Below are positions 5,168-12,857 of a stretch of 14,372 nt of DNA, piece after piece. Both the position numbers and the translations under genes were made by a program. Position 1 is the first letter of the stretch; the number at the start of each line of letters is the position of its first letter. Source of the DNA: an uncultured Clostridia bacterium. Its GTDB lineage: Bacteria; Bacillota; Clostridia; Oscillospirales; UMGS1783. The notes beneath the pieces were generated by a model. The model saw nothing but the letters and a program-made list of their open reading frames with translations, did not search any database and had not been told where the DNA came from. Location: NCBI GenBank assembly GCA_937892635.1, contig CALBKB010000166.1:1-14372 (forward strand), given 5' to 3'.

Positions 5168-7168
5168 TTACAATACCTCCTTCAAATACAGTCCATTCGT
5201 GTGAGCGACGGGGGACGGCAGAGCGTCCAAACAAGCCTCAATAATAGGTTGGGGCTCGACCTCGTCGGTGAAATACAAAAGCATAAAGTCGATATTAAAA
5301 TCGCCCTTATCGACCGCCCAAAGCGGGCGGGAATTATACAGGGTTTGATACCCCTTCTCGGTGCAGTGCAAGGGGAATTCAATGCCCATGCGATCGGTCA
5401 GCGTTGCCGACCCGTCACAGGCGGCGCAATCGTTTTTGGGGCAGGCGCGAAACCGCATCAGCGGCAAGCGTCCGTACAACAGCGCGCCGCGAGGCAGATC
5501 GCCGCCCAGCGCCCGTATGCGCTGCCGCGACAATTCAAAAGAGACGATGGCGTCACACAGGCCTAATGTTTGATATTCGGCCAGCGCTTGGGTGTTGAGT
5601 ATGTTCAGTCCCGGTCCGCCGTGAACAACAAAGCCCAGTTCTTTGGCCAGCATCAGTAGTCCGATGTTATCGACCTGCACCTCGGCCAGTCCCTGTTCTT
5701 TCAGGAACAGCAGGCGCTTTTTGAGCGTTTCTTCCTCATAGCACAGTGCAGGCAGTTCGGCAACCGCCTGCCCCTTGAAAAAGCCGATGAGCGTCGGGTT
5801 CTTTTCCCATTCCCCCAGCGGCAACAGGATCTTTTGCGCATATTCGCTCCCTACGATCTGTTCCGCCTTCTCAAACCGCAGGCGCACCTGCGGTTTTCTT
5901 ATTTTAGTAGAGGTTCCTATTTTTTTCTCATAGGGGGCGCAGGGAATGGGGTTGGGTTGGCGCCGCTGGGCGGAGATTTCCTCCAAAGCCTTGCGGCGCA
6001 ACGCGTTGAGGGCGGAGGCGGGGAGGATGCGATCGGTATTGGTAAAGGACAATTGGTTGAGATAATAGGGCGTGCCGCCCATTTTGGAGAGGGCGGCGAA
6101 CGCACGGTCACGGTCGGTGGGTGCGGTGCGGGCCGGCTCCGGCGGGGTATCGCTTATGACGGTGACGGTATAGCCGTCGCAGGTGGCGGTCAGTCGACCT
6201 TGGGGCAGGTCGAGGGTCATATCGACGGGCAGGATGGGACGTTCGGCGCGGTAGCGTTGCGCCATCTCGTCGAGCACCCCGTTAGCGGCCGTGACGTCTT
6301 CTTTGCGGCGGATGCCGAACATATCGAGCGTGCGGTGCCCCGTTACATAGCCGTCGGTAAAGCCGGAACGGGAGAAGACGGCCTGCAGTTTTGCCATGTC
6401 GGGGGTGCCGCCATCCCGTGCGATGCGGCAGGCATCGACGGCGGCCGCCACATATTCGGGGCGTTTCATGCGGCCTTCGATCTTAACGCTGGTGACGCCT
6501 ACGGCCATCAGTTGCTGCATGTGCGAAACGGCCGACAGATCCTTGAGGGAGAGGGCGTGGTCGCGCCCATTGCAGGAGAAATTCAGGCGGCAGGGCTGGG
6601 CGCACAAGCCACGGTTGCCCGAGCGTTGTCCCAGCAGGGAGGAGAGGTAGCACATCCCCGACGCTGACATGCACAAGGCGCCGTGGATAAAGACCTCGAT
6701 TTCGAGGGTGGTATTTTTGATGATGTATTCGATTTCACGCAGGCTCAGTTCGCGAGCAAGAACGACACGGGAAAAGCCGAGTTCTTGCATGGCGCGCACG
6801 CCTGAGAGGTTGTGCACCGTCATTTGGGTCGAGGCGTGCATAGGCAGTTGCGCAGCACATTCGCGCACCAACGCGGCCACCGCAAGGTCCTGCACGATAA
6901 CAGCGTCGACACCGTAAGCGCAGAGGGTTTGCACCGTTTGGTGTACGGCGGCCAGTTCACTATCCTTTACCAGCGTATTGAGAGCAACATGGACCTTAAC
7001 GCCCCGCTCGTGGCAATAGGCCACGGCCTGTGCCAGCGACTGATCGGAAAAGTTGGTGGCGGCGCCGCGGGCCGAGAATCGGTCAAGACCCAGATAGACA
7101 GCATCGGCACCGGCGCGCACGGCCGCTGTCAGCTGCTCGGGTCCTCCCGCGGGAGCGAGAATTTCCAT
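5168..7168 (-). CDS. U32 peptidase family protein with DUF3656-type middle region (RlhA/TrhP-like RNA hydroxylation)
   Basis: 666 residues, close to the ~650 of E. coli RlhA, which is needed for 5-hydroxylation of C2501 in 23S rRNA; shorter relatives (TrhP) act on tRNA U34. Despite the family name, peptidase activity is doubtful. The N-terminal barrel begins MEILAPAGGPEQ and contains GADAVYLGL at 20-28. The U32 core (about 160-195) has HGALCMSASGMCYLSS and GLCAQPC, giving Cys166, 173, 189 and 193, the set proposed to bind an iron-sulfur cluster. IEGRMKRPEYV at 230-240 is also characteristic. A second Cys group (576, 581, 584, 602) sits near the C-terminus in an RLPLM-ACPKNDCAAC context. The start has AAGGAGGG at ideal spacing and lies 12 bases after the phosphodiesterase stop. 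Whether the target is rRNA or tRNA cannot be told from sequence; the neighbouring rRNA methyltransferase slightly favours rRNA. Confidence 0.9.
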   Translation of the reverse strand: MEILAPAGGPEQLTAAVRAGADAVYLGLDRFSARGAATNFSDQSLAQAVAYCHERGVKVHVALNTLVKDSELAAVHQTVQTLCAYGVDAVIVQDLAVAALVRECAAQLPMHASTQMTVHNLSGVRAMQELGFSRVVLARELSLREIEYIIKNTTLEIEVFIHGALCMSASGMCYLSSLLGQRSGNRGLCAQPCRLNFSCNGRDHALSLKDLSAVSHMQQLMAVGVTSVKIEGRMKRPEYVAAAVDACRIARDGGTPDMAKLQAVFSRSGFTDGYVTGHRTLDMFGIRRKEDVTAANGVLDEMAQRYRAERPILPVDMTLDLPQGRLTATCDGYTVTVISDTPPEPARTAPTDRDRAFAALSKMGGTPYYLNQLSFTNTDRILPASALNALRRKALEEISAQRRQPNPIPCAPYEKKIGTSTKIRKPQVRLRFEKAEQIVGSEYAQKILLPLGEWEKNPTLIGFFKGQAVAELPALCYEEETLKKRLLFLKEQGLAEVQVDNIGLLMLAKELGFVVHGGPGLNILNTQALAEYQTLGLCDAIVSFELSRQRIRALGGDLPRGALLYGRLPLMRFRACPKNDCAACDGSATLTDRMGIEFPLHCTEKGYQTLYNSRPLWAVDKGDFNIDFMLLYFTDEVEPQPIIEACLDALPSPVAHTNGLYLKEVL
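5176..5180 (-). promoter_or_regulatory. Ribosome binding site of the small membrane protein gene
   Basis: GGAGG, formed by the Lys-Glu-Val codons at the end of the U32 gene, lies nine bases before the ATG at 5164-5166. This is the main support for translation of the short frame. Confidence 0.75.
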
Positions 7169-7180
7169 GGTATCCCTCCT

Positions 7181-8170
7181 TCATGATTGATATTCGGCAA
7201 GCACCTGCGCCAGCAGGGCGGGATCGTCGGTCATAATCGCGTCACAGCCCAGATCAATCAGGCGGCGCATCTCGTCGGCATCGTTGATGGTCCAATATTG
7301 GACGGCGACGTTGCGGCGATGGGCGCGGTCCACGAGGGTTTGCTTGTCCAGGCCCAGGGTGATGCCAACGTCATAGCTCATGGGGATTTGCAGGCAGGCA
7401 AAATCGCTCGTATCAAAGAGGTTAACGCCCAGAAACTGGGTGAGAATGAAGGTGGCGGCCGTACCCGTGGGGGCGCCGCGCATCAGATGCGGATACTTGG
7501 TTTTGAGTTCCTGCTCGATCTGGTCGTGAAAGGTGCCGACGACGATACGATCGCGATAGGCAGGATATTGCGCGAGCGTCTGATCCAATATACGGCAGGC
7601 TTCCTTGCCCCGTTCGCCCTCGTTCTTGATTTCAACAATAAAAAGCAGGTCGGGGTGGGACTCGTAGAACTCTTCAAACAGTTGGTCAACGGTGGCAATC
7701 TGCAAGCCCGACGCTTGGATATCGGTCACGTCGCGGTAGGGACGATTTCCCTCACCGTCGGTAAAATAATAGCCAAAGTTATACTGCCGCAGCTCGGCCA
7801 GCGTCATATCCTCAATATAATGCCGCTGCTGTTGCGCCTGCGCCAACGGCACGTCACCATTGATGTTGCAGGTTTCGTCAATATATTCGTTATGGTTATA
7901 GACCAGGTAGCCGTCCTTGGTCAGATACAGGTCGCTCTCCAAAATGTCGACCCCCATCTTGACCGCCTCACGGAAGGCCAGCATGGTGTTTTCGGGGTTG
8001 TTGACGGCGCCGCCACGGTGAGCGGCCAGCATCGGCAATTCCCCCCCCTCCACCACGAAGGGATTGCTCGCCACGTTAGGCTTGGGCTCTATCACGTTAA
8101 TCGTGACAAAAAACGCCAAAAGCAAAACGAGAATAATTCCTATTATTTTTGCCATCCGTTGTTTTTTCAT
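7181..8170 (-). CDS. Membrane-anchored glycerophosphodiester phosphodiesterase (GDPD) family protein
   Basis: 329 residues. A basic start and one hydrophobic segment (about 7-26) form a signal anchor, so the catalytic domain should face outward. GDPD marks are AHRGG (49-54, His51 and Arg52), NPENT (58-62, Glu60), LESDLYLTKDGYLVYNH (77-93, with metal ligands Glu78 and Asp80 and the second catalytic His93), VEIKNE (179-184), and the closing WTINDADEMRRLIDLGCDAIMTDDP (293-317). The enzyme splits glycerophosphodiesters from lipid or teichoic acid turnover into glycerol-3-phosphate and an alcohol. The usual HD after the second His is HN here. The frame is open upstream into rlmD, but the ATG at 8168-8170 has AGGAG ahead and starts the signal anchor. 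It lies 11 bases after the rlmD stop. Confidence 0.93.
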   Translation of the reverse strand: MKKQRMAKIIGIILVLLLAFFVTINVIEPKPNVASNPFVVEGGELPMLAAHRGGAVNNPENTMLAFREAVKMGVDILESDLYLTKDGYLVYNHNEYIDETCNINGDVPLAQAQQQRHYIEDMTLAELRQYNFGYYFTDGEGNRPYRDVTDIQASGLQIATVDQLFEEFYESHPDLLFIVEIKNEGERGKEACRILDQTLAQYPAYRDRIVVGTFHDQIEQELKTKYPHLMRGAPTGTAATFILTQFLGVNLFDTSDFACLQIPMSYDVGITLGLDKQTLVDRAHRRNVAVQYWTINDADEMRRLIDLGCDAIMTDDPALLAQVLAEYQS

Positions 8171-8181
8171 GGTTGCTCCTT

Positions 8182-9504
8182 TTATTGAGGCGCTTGTTCG
8201 GTTCGGCAAAGACTGACCACACATTCGACGTGGGGGGTGTTGGGGAAGAGATCGACGGGCCGGCAGGCGGTGACGGCATAGCCGTGTTGGGCAAAGAAGG
8301 CACAGTCGCGCGCCAGCGTTTCGGGGCCGCAAGAAACGTAGATGAGACGGTCGGGGTTGGCGGCCAACACCGCCTTGCGGGCGTCGTCGGTTAAGCCGTT
8401 GCGCGGCGGGTCGACGATCACGGCGTTAAAGGTCACGCCATCGGCCAACCACTGTTGCATGGCGGCGCCGGCTTCGGCAGCCAAAAAGGTGGCTTCCAAA
8501 CCGTTGGCGACGGCATTTTTCTTGGCGTCCTCAATGGCGGCAGGCAGGATCTCGGCGCCGAAGGCGCGGCCGGCGCGCTTGGCAGCGGCCAAGGTGATCG
8601 AGCCGACGCCGCAGCACAGGTCGGCGACGGTATCGTCGGGGGTGAGCTGTGCCATGTCCAGTGCCGTTCGATACAAAATCTCCGCCGCCTCGTGGTTGAT
8701 CTGCATAAAGGCGGTGGGCGAAACGGTCAAGGTCACACCTGCCAATTCTTCAATGATGCCCGGTTTGCCCCAGAGAATGTCTGCCTTATAGGGCGTGCGT
8801 TCATTGGCGTGGGCCAGACAGGTGATGCCGGCCTCGATGAGCGCCTGGGTAAACTGACCCATGTGCGGCAGGGCGCCGTCACCGGTTATCAGCAATAGCG
8901 AAACCTCACCCGACGAACCGACGCGGAAGGCGGCGCGGGAGAGCAGTCCCTCTTGGGTAGCCGGGCGATAAAGACGGGCCGCGGTACGACGCGCCCACTG
9001 CTCGGTCAAGGCAATAAAGGGTTCCAGCCGCGGGTCATACGCCACACAGCCCTTGCAGGGCAATACTTGATGACTGTTTTCAGGAAGAACTCCTAGAATT
9101 ACTTGGCCTTGGTGACGACCAAAGTGCAAGGTGATTTTATTGCGATAGTGTTGAAGGTTGGGCGAGGGAATAACGGCAGCGGGATCAACCGCTATTTTGC
9201 CGATGCGGGCAAAAGCGTTGCGAATGCGGGCAGCCTTATGTTCCAACTGTTTTTCATAGGAAAGCCCCTGCCAAATGCAGCCGCCGCAGGCTGTTTGGGG
9301 ACAGGGCGGATCGATACGGTCGGGCGAGGGAGAGAGGATCTCCTCGGTCTGTGCCTCCCAGAAGCGAGGCGCGCGTCTGGTGATGCGGGCGCGAACGGTA
9401 TCGCCGGGCAAAGCGCCGGCGACAAAAACTACGACACCGTCGGTACGAGCTACACCGCGGCCGTCGTGGGTAGTTGCTGTGATACGAAGCTCGATGGTTT
9501 CCAT
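8182..9504 (-). CDS. rlmD: 23S rRNA (uracil-C5)-methyltransferase, RlmD/RlmCD type
   Basis: 440 residues, standard for this family. It transfers a methyl group from S-adenosylmethionine to C5 of a uracil in 23S rRNA (U1939, and also U747 in dual-specific Gram-positive versions). An N-terminal TRAM RNA-binding domain (about 1-57) is followed by an iron-sulfur region with Cys68, CGGC at 73-76 and Cys153. The methyltransferase fold carries DLCCGVGS (295-302), VDPPRNGL (364-371) and YVSCGPETLARD (389-400), with Cys392 as catalytic nucleophile, then HVECVV (425-430). The first Cys spacing is C-x4-C; I recall x5 in E. coli RlmD. The start has GGAGG at 9509-9513. Only 73 bases separate it from the upstream gene, and most of this is a terminator-like hairpin. 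First gene of the run ending with the MATE gene. Confidence 0.93.
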   Translation of the reverse strand: METIELRITATTHDGRGVARTDGVVVFVAGALPGDTVRARITRRAPRFWEAQTEEILSPSPDRIDPPCPQTACGGCIWQGLSYEKQLEHKAARIRNAFARIGKIAVDPAAVIPSPNLQHYRNKITLHFGRHQGQVILGVLPENSHQVLPCKGCVAYDPRLEPFIALTEQWARRTAARLYRPATQEGLLSRAAFRVGSSGEVSLLLITGDGALPHMGQFTQALIEAGITCLAHANERTPYKADILWGKPGIIEELAGVTLTVSPTAFMQINHEAAEILYRTALDMAQLTPDDTVADLCCGVGSITLAAAKRAGRAFGAEILPAAIEDAKKNAVANGLEATFLAAEAGAAMQQWLADGVTFNAVIVDPPRNGLTDDARKAVLAANPDRLIYVSCGPETLARDCAFFAQHGYAVTACRPVDLFPNTPHVECVVSLCRTEQAPQ

Positions 9505-9524
9505 GTTTCCTCCATTTTGAAAAA

Positions 9525-9548
9525 GGGATGCAACCGAGGCTGCATCCC
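9525..9548 (-). terminator. Intrinsic terminator after the coiled-coil gene, just before rlmD
   Basis: A perfect eight-base-pair stem, GGGATGCA with TGCATCCC, and an eight-base loop. It is followed on the minus strand by five T (9520-9524). Its T-run ends about 15 bases before the rlmD start and just before the GGAGG. I found no good promoter between the hairpin and rlmD, so it may work as a partial terminator. Confidence 0.75.
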
Positions 9549-9577
9549 TGGGTCTTTGCCAATTCCTGCGATCCGAT

Positions 9578-10024
9578 TTAGTTGCGCACTACGCGGCGTG
9601 CCTGCTGGATCAACGAAAGATTTTTATCATAATGTTCTTCGGCCTGCGCCAGAACGGCGTCGGCAAACTCGACGGCGCTGCGCTTGATGCGCTCGGCATC
9701 TTCCTCGGCACTCTGACGAATTTCCTCGGCGTATTTGCGGGCCTGCTGAATAATATCCTGCTCGTTCATGATCTGCTCGCTCTGTACGCGGGCCTTGGAG
9801 AGCATAGCCTCGGCGTCGGTACGGGCTTTGAGCAGAATCTTCTCGCGCTCATCAAGCAGGTTGCGGGCACGGGAGATCTCGGTGGGGTAGTGGGTATGTA
9901 AGCCTTGAGAGATGCGGGTCATCTCTTCGCGGTCGAGCACAACCTTGCCACTGCTCAGCGGCACCCGCCAAGCCTCCTCCAACAGATTATCCAGATCCTG
10001 CATCAGCTTTTCAAAATCGTTCAT
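9578..10024 (-). CDS. Coiled-coil protein of the coaD-linked Clostridial family (ATP synthase subunit B/DivIVA-like)
   Basis: 148 residues, hydrophilic, with no signal peptide or membrane segment. Residues 1-20 are an acidic helix. About 21-35 hold PLSSGKVVLDREEM, and then from about 50 to 140 comes an almost unbroken Ala/Glu/Arg/Gln-rich helix with heptad character, as in stalk or scaffold proteins. Genes of this appearance often sit beside coaD in Clostridia and are loosely labelled ATPase, DivIVA-like or V-type subunit proteins; I know of no assigned function. It is not a true ATP synthase stalk subunit, since it lacks the membrane anchor and has no atp genes around it. Its ATG overlaps the coaD stop as ATGA, with GAGGGG ahead. 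The terminator at 9525-9548 closes the unit. Confidence 0.85.
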   Translation of the reverse strand: MNDFEKLMQDLDNLLEEAWRVPLSSGKVVLDREEMTRISQGLHTHYPTEISRARNLLDEREKILLKARTDAEAMLSKARVQSEQIMNEQDIIQQARKYAEEIRQSAEEDAERIKRSAVEFADAVLAQAEEHYDKNLSLIQQARRVVRN

Positions 10025-10512
10025 CGGGTAACCCCCTCACTGTATTTGGCTGCGATCCGCCGTGCGACACAGGCCGGAACGAAGCGGGACATATCGCCCC
10101 CGTGCGCCGCCATTTCGCGCACAACGCTGGAAGACAGATACATATGCTCAGGCGAAGTGGTCAAGAAGATGGTCTCCACTTCGGCATTGATCTCTTTGTT
10201 AAAGAGCGCCATCTGAAATTCATAGTCAAAGTCGGACACGGCACGCAACCCTTTTACGATGGCGGTGGCGCCCACCTTTTTGGCATAGTCGACCAGCAGT
10301 CCGTCAAAAGACGAGGCCGACACGTTGGGGATATCGCCAATACACTGCCGAATCATATCGACGCGCTCCTCGACCGAAAAGACGCACTTTTTGGACGAGT
10401 TATGCAACACCGCCACCTCAACGTGGTCAAAGAGCTTGGCGGCACGGCTGATAATATCCAGATGCCCGTTGGTGATCGGGTCAAAGGAGCCGGGACAGAT
10501 GGCTATTCTCAT
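10021..10512 (-). CDS. coaD: Pantetheine-phosphate adenylyltransferase
   Basis: 163 residues, exactly the family size. It joins 4'-phosphopantetheine and ATP to make dephospho-CoA, the fourth step of coenzyme A synthesis, in the cytoplasm. The nucleotidyltransferase signature PGSFDPITNGH is at residues 7-17 with His17 in the TNGH motif. The HNSSKK segment at 37-42 supplies the substrate-binding Lys. VKGLRAVSDFDYE at 87-98 and the ATP-binding SSSVVRE at 127-133 are also present. All key residues are intact. The gene overlaps rsmD upstream and the coiled-coil gene downstream, each as ATGA, and has GAGGA ahead of its ATG. The rsmD-coaD pairing is very common in Firmicutes. Confidence 0.97.
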   Translation of the reverse strand: MRIAICPGSFDPITNGHLDIISRAAKLFDHVEVAVLHNSSKKCVFSVEERVDMIRQCIGDIPNVSASSFDGLLVDYAKKVGATAIVKGLRAVSDFDYEFQMALFNKEINAEVETIFLTTSPEHMYLSSSVVREMAAHGGDMSRFVPACVARRIAAKYSEGVTR

Positions 10513-11060
10513 AAAGATTCCTCGCTTTCACAGCGGTATACGTACAAGTTTACATGACCGTATCGACGCACGGTGGCTTGGAAGGCGCCCATCCGTTGCG
10601 GCAGTTCCACGCCGCGCTCGGCCTCGCAAATGACGGTCGACCCCTCGTGAAGGAAGGGCAACAAAAAGGAGAGCGCCGCCTCGTACAGATCGGCATCAAA
10701 GGGTGGGTCGATATAGGCCACGTCGATACGGGGCGTGGGATAGACGGTGGCCAGGCGGGTGTAAGGCGCTTGAAAAACCTTAGCCTGCGCAGGCATGTCC
10801 ATTTTTTGAATGTTTTGGGAAAGGACGCGGAAGGCTTCGCGATCGGGCTCAAAGGCGTATACCACGTCGGCGCCGCGGGAGAGTGCCTCGCAGGCCATCT
10901 GACCGCTGCCCGAAAACATATCGGCAAAGACGCCGCCGGGAATATCAAATTGGACAATATTGAAGGCCGCTTCCTTGACCTGATCCATCGTCGGCCGCAC
11001 TTGTTTGCCGGGCGGCGAGAGCAGTTTGAGTCCGCGGCGAGAGCCGGAGATGATTCGCAT
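10509..11060 (-). CDS. rsmD: 16S rRNA (guanine(966)-N2)-methyltransferase
   Basis: 183 residues, the usual size. It methylates N2 of G966 in 16S rRNA during 30S assembly. It begins MRIISGSRRGLKL, followed by RPTMDQVKEAAFN (22-34). The S-adenosylmethionine fold has DMFSGSGQMACEALSRGA (47-64), EPDREA (71-76) and the catalytic DPPF (118-121). The C-terminal YGHVNLYVYR is typical. The frame is open 19 codons upstream, but that segment contains the promoter -10 box. The ATG at 11058-11060 with AAAGGA ahead is the right start. It is the first gene of the rsmD-coaD-coiled-coil unit. Confidence 0.96.
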   Translation of the reverse strand: MRIISGSRRGLKLLSPPGKQVRPTMDQVKEAAFNIVQFDIPGGVFADMFSGSGQMACEALSRGADVVYAFEPDREAFRVLSQNIQKMDMPAQAKVFQAPYTRLATVYPTPRIDVAYIDPPFDADLYEAALSFLLPFLHEGSTVICEAERGVELPQRMGAFQATVRRYGHVNLYVYRCESEESL

Positions 11061-11087
11061 AGCCTTTCCTTTCGGGTATGATGTCTT

Positions 11088-11117
11088 ATTATACCACAAG
11101 GGTCTGATAAGAAACAA
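11088..11117 (-). promoter_or_regulatory. Sigma-A promoter of rsmD-coaD
   Basis: A -35 TTGTTT (11112-11117), an 18-base spacer and a perfect -10 TATAAT (11088-11093) with extended TGG. The -35 begins nine bases after the rqcH stop. The expected start is near 11081, about 20 bases before the rsmD ATG. There is no hairpin between rqcH and this promoter, so readthrough from rqcH may add to it. Confidence 0.8.
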
Positions 11118-11125
11118 CCAAAATT

Positions 11126-12847
11126 TTATTTTATTCGATGTTTCTCCGCCCTCTCGCGCGAGGGGGTGACGTAGATGGTGGTCTGATTGGTATAGCTGAC
11201 CATGCCCGGACCGGCACCGGCGATTTTTTTGACATAGCGGGCACGGGTCATATCCACCGCCGTTTTGCCTGCCCCGTCACCGCCCGAATAGAGGGCCGCG
11301 ATCTCGGCGGCAAAGGTCAGCACCGCTTCGCTCGGCTCGGTGTCACGAACAATGACGTGACTGCCCGGCGCATCCAAACGATGCAGCCACCATTCGTTTT
11401 TCATCGCCAGGTGATGGGTCAACCGTTCATTTTGCAGGTTGTTTTTGCCGGCCAAGATCTCAACCCCGTCAAAGACAAACCGATGCGGCTGCGCTTTTTG
11501 GGGACGATTCTTCTTACCGCCGCTGCGCAGATAGCCGCCCTCGGTCAGCTCCTGACGGATCTCGGCCACCTCAATCCCCGTTTCGGCACGGGAGAGGGCT
11601 TCCAGCACGCTATCCAGATAGTGCAGCTGCTTAGCCGCCTTTTCCATTTCCTCACGCAGATGCGCCGTCGCCGTTTTGGCCTTGTGATACCACTTGTAAT
11701 ACCGTTGGGCATTGGCGGCAGGCGACAGATTCTCGTCAAGCGCAATGGTCACCTCGGGCATGGACTCCTGCCCGTAGTCGACCGCTACCACCTGACGGTC
11801 ACCCTCACCGATGCGATAGATATTGGCGGTAATCAGATCTCCGTAGGTGCGATATTTTTCCTTGTTGCGATTCTCTTCCAGCTCGCTTTGCTGAGCCGTC
11901 AGTTTTCGGCTCAGTCGCGCAATATGCGTCTGTACCGCCTTTTTCAGGTCAGCGCCCCGCGCCTGCACCATCGATTCCCGATTGCGCTGGGCATAATAGG
12001 CGTCCAGTAGGCTGCCGGCGTCTTCATAAACCGTCTTGGTCACATACCCGCCGTACTGCTCAATATCCACCGATGCAAACTCAAAATTCCCTTTGGTTTG
12101 CTCTCGTAATGCAACAAAACAGGAATTATTCTCTGTTTTGTCACGGAGCCATGAGATGCCCTGCATAAGGGTATCCGGGCGGGCGTTTGACGCCGAGAGG
12201 TCGGGGGCATAACCGCTGCGCACCAAGATCTCGCGGGCGAGCAGGGGGGACAGGCCGCTGATGAGGGAGAGCAGGGCTTGCTTAGCGCTTGCGCCTTGGG
12301 CGAGCGCCTGCGCCACCGCCTCTTCGGTGACCTGAGAAAGGGGCATTTTATTTTGGGGTTCGGGGTAGTCATACCGACCGCCCGGCAGAATGGGGCGGGT
12401 GGGTGACATGGAAAAGTCGACCCGACGCAGGGCGTCGAGGATGCGACCGTTTTCGGTTACAATGACATTGGCGCAACGCCCCATCAGTTCCACGACCAGA
12501 CTGCGGCAGACGGCGTCGCCCATTTCGTTAACGGCGTCAAATTCGAGGGTGACCAGACGGTCAAAGCCCATTTGGCGCACCGCGCGCAGCCGCGCGCCGG
12601 CCAAAACCTTGCGCAAGAGCATGCAAAAGGCAGGGGCTTGGGGCGGGTTGTCGGGTTTGGTTTGGGTCAGATGCAGGCGGGGTGCCGACGGATCGGCACA
12701 GATGAGCAGCCGCCCCGTAAAGGCGGGGCCGCGCAGCGCCACAATCAGCTCGACGGGTGTCGGCTGATAAATTTTATCGGCCTTCGCGCCGACGGCCGCC
12801 TCCAAACTACGGCAGACGGCCGAAAGGAAGATTCCGTCAAAGGGCAT
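11126..12847 (-). CDS. rqcH: Ribosome quality control factor RqcH (NFACT family, formerly fibronectin-binding protein A)
   Basis: 573 residues, typical for bacterial NFACT proteins. RqcH binds obstructed 50S subunits carrying peptidyl-tRNA and adds C-terminal alanine tails that mark the nascent chain for degradation. The NFACT-N domain starts MPFDGIFLSAVC and carries the functional Asp-Arg pair at 96-97 (GFDRLVTLEF). A helix-hairpin-helix region lies at about 180-240. Coiled coils lie at about 282-335 and 380-430. The C-terminal NFACT-R domain (about 455-573) has AGKNNLQNERL (466-476) and EWWLHRLDAPGSHVI (485-499). The frame is open 15 codons further upstream into the NIF3-like gene, but the ATG at 12845-12847 has GAGGAGA ahead and matches the family start. 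It begins ten bases after the NIF3-like stop. Confidence 0.95.
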   Translation of the reverse strand: MPFDGIFLSAVCRSLEAAVGAKADKIYQPTPVELIVALRGPAFTGRLLICADPSAPRLHLTQTKPDNPPQAPAFCMLLRKVLAGARLRAVRQMGFDRLVTLEFDAVNEMGDAVCRSLVVELMGRCANVIVTENGRILDALRRVDFSMSPTRPILPGGRYDYPEPQNKMPLSQVTEEAVAQALAQGASAKQALLSLISGLSPLLAREILVRSGYAPDLSASNARPDTLMQGISWLRDKTENNSCFVALREQTKGNFEFASVDIEQYGGYVTKTVYEDAGSLLDAYYAQRNRESMVQARGADLKKAVQTHIARLSRKLTAQQSELEENRNKEKYRTYGDLITANIYRIGEGDRQVVAVDYGQESMPEVTIALDENLSPAANAQRYYKWYHKAKTATAHLREEMEKAAKQLHYLDSVLEALSRAETGIEVAEIRQELTEGGYLRSGGKKNRPQKAQPHRFVFDGVEILAGKNNLQNERLTHHLAMKNEWWLHRLDAPGSHVIVRDTEPSEAVLTFAAEIAALYSGGDGAGKTAVDMTRARYVKKIAGAGPGMVSYTNQTTIYVTPSRERAEKHRIK

Positions 12848-12857
12848 GGGACTCTCC

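Noticed and set aside
5834..6667. 277-codon plus-strand frame opposite the U32 gene, with similar long plus-strand frames at 3118-3804, 7187-8188 and 11138-12010
   Set aside because: All are mirror frames of well-supported minus-strand genes. Their composition (Gly/His/Arg-rich, no domains) is typical of antisense frames.
9578..10024. ATP synthase stalk subunit
   Set aside because: It has a long charged helix but no N-terminal membrane anchor and no other atp genes; the resemblance is general coiled-coil similarity.
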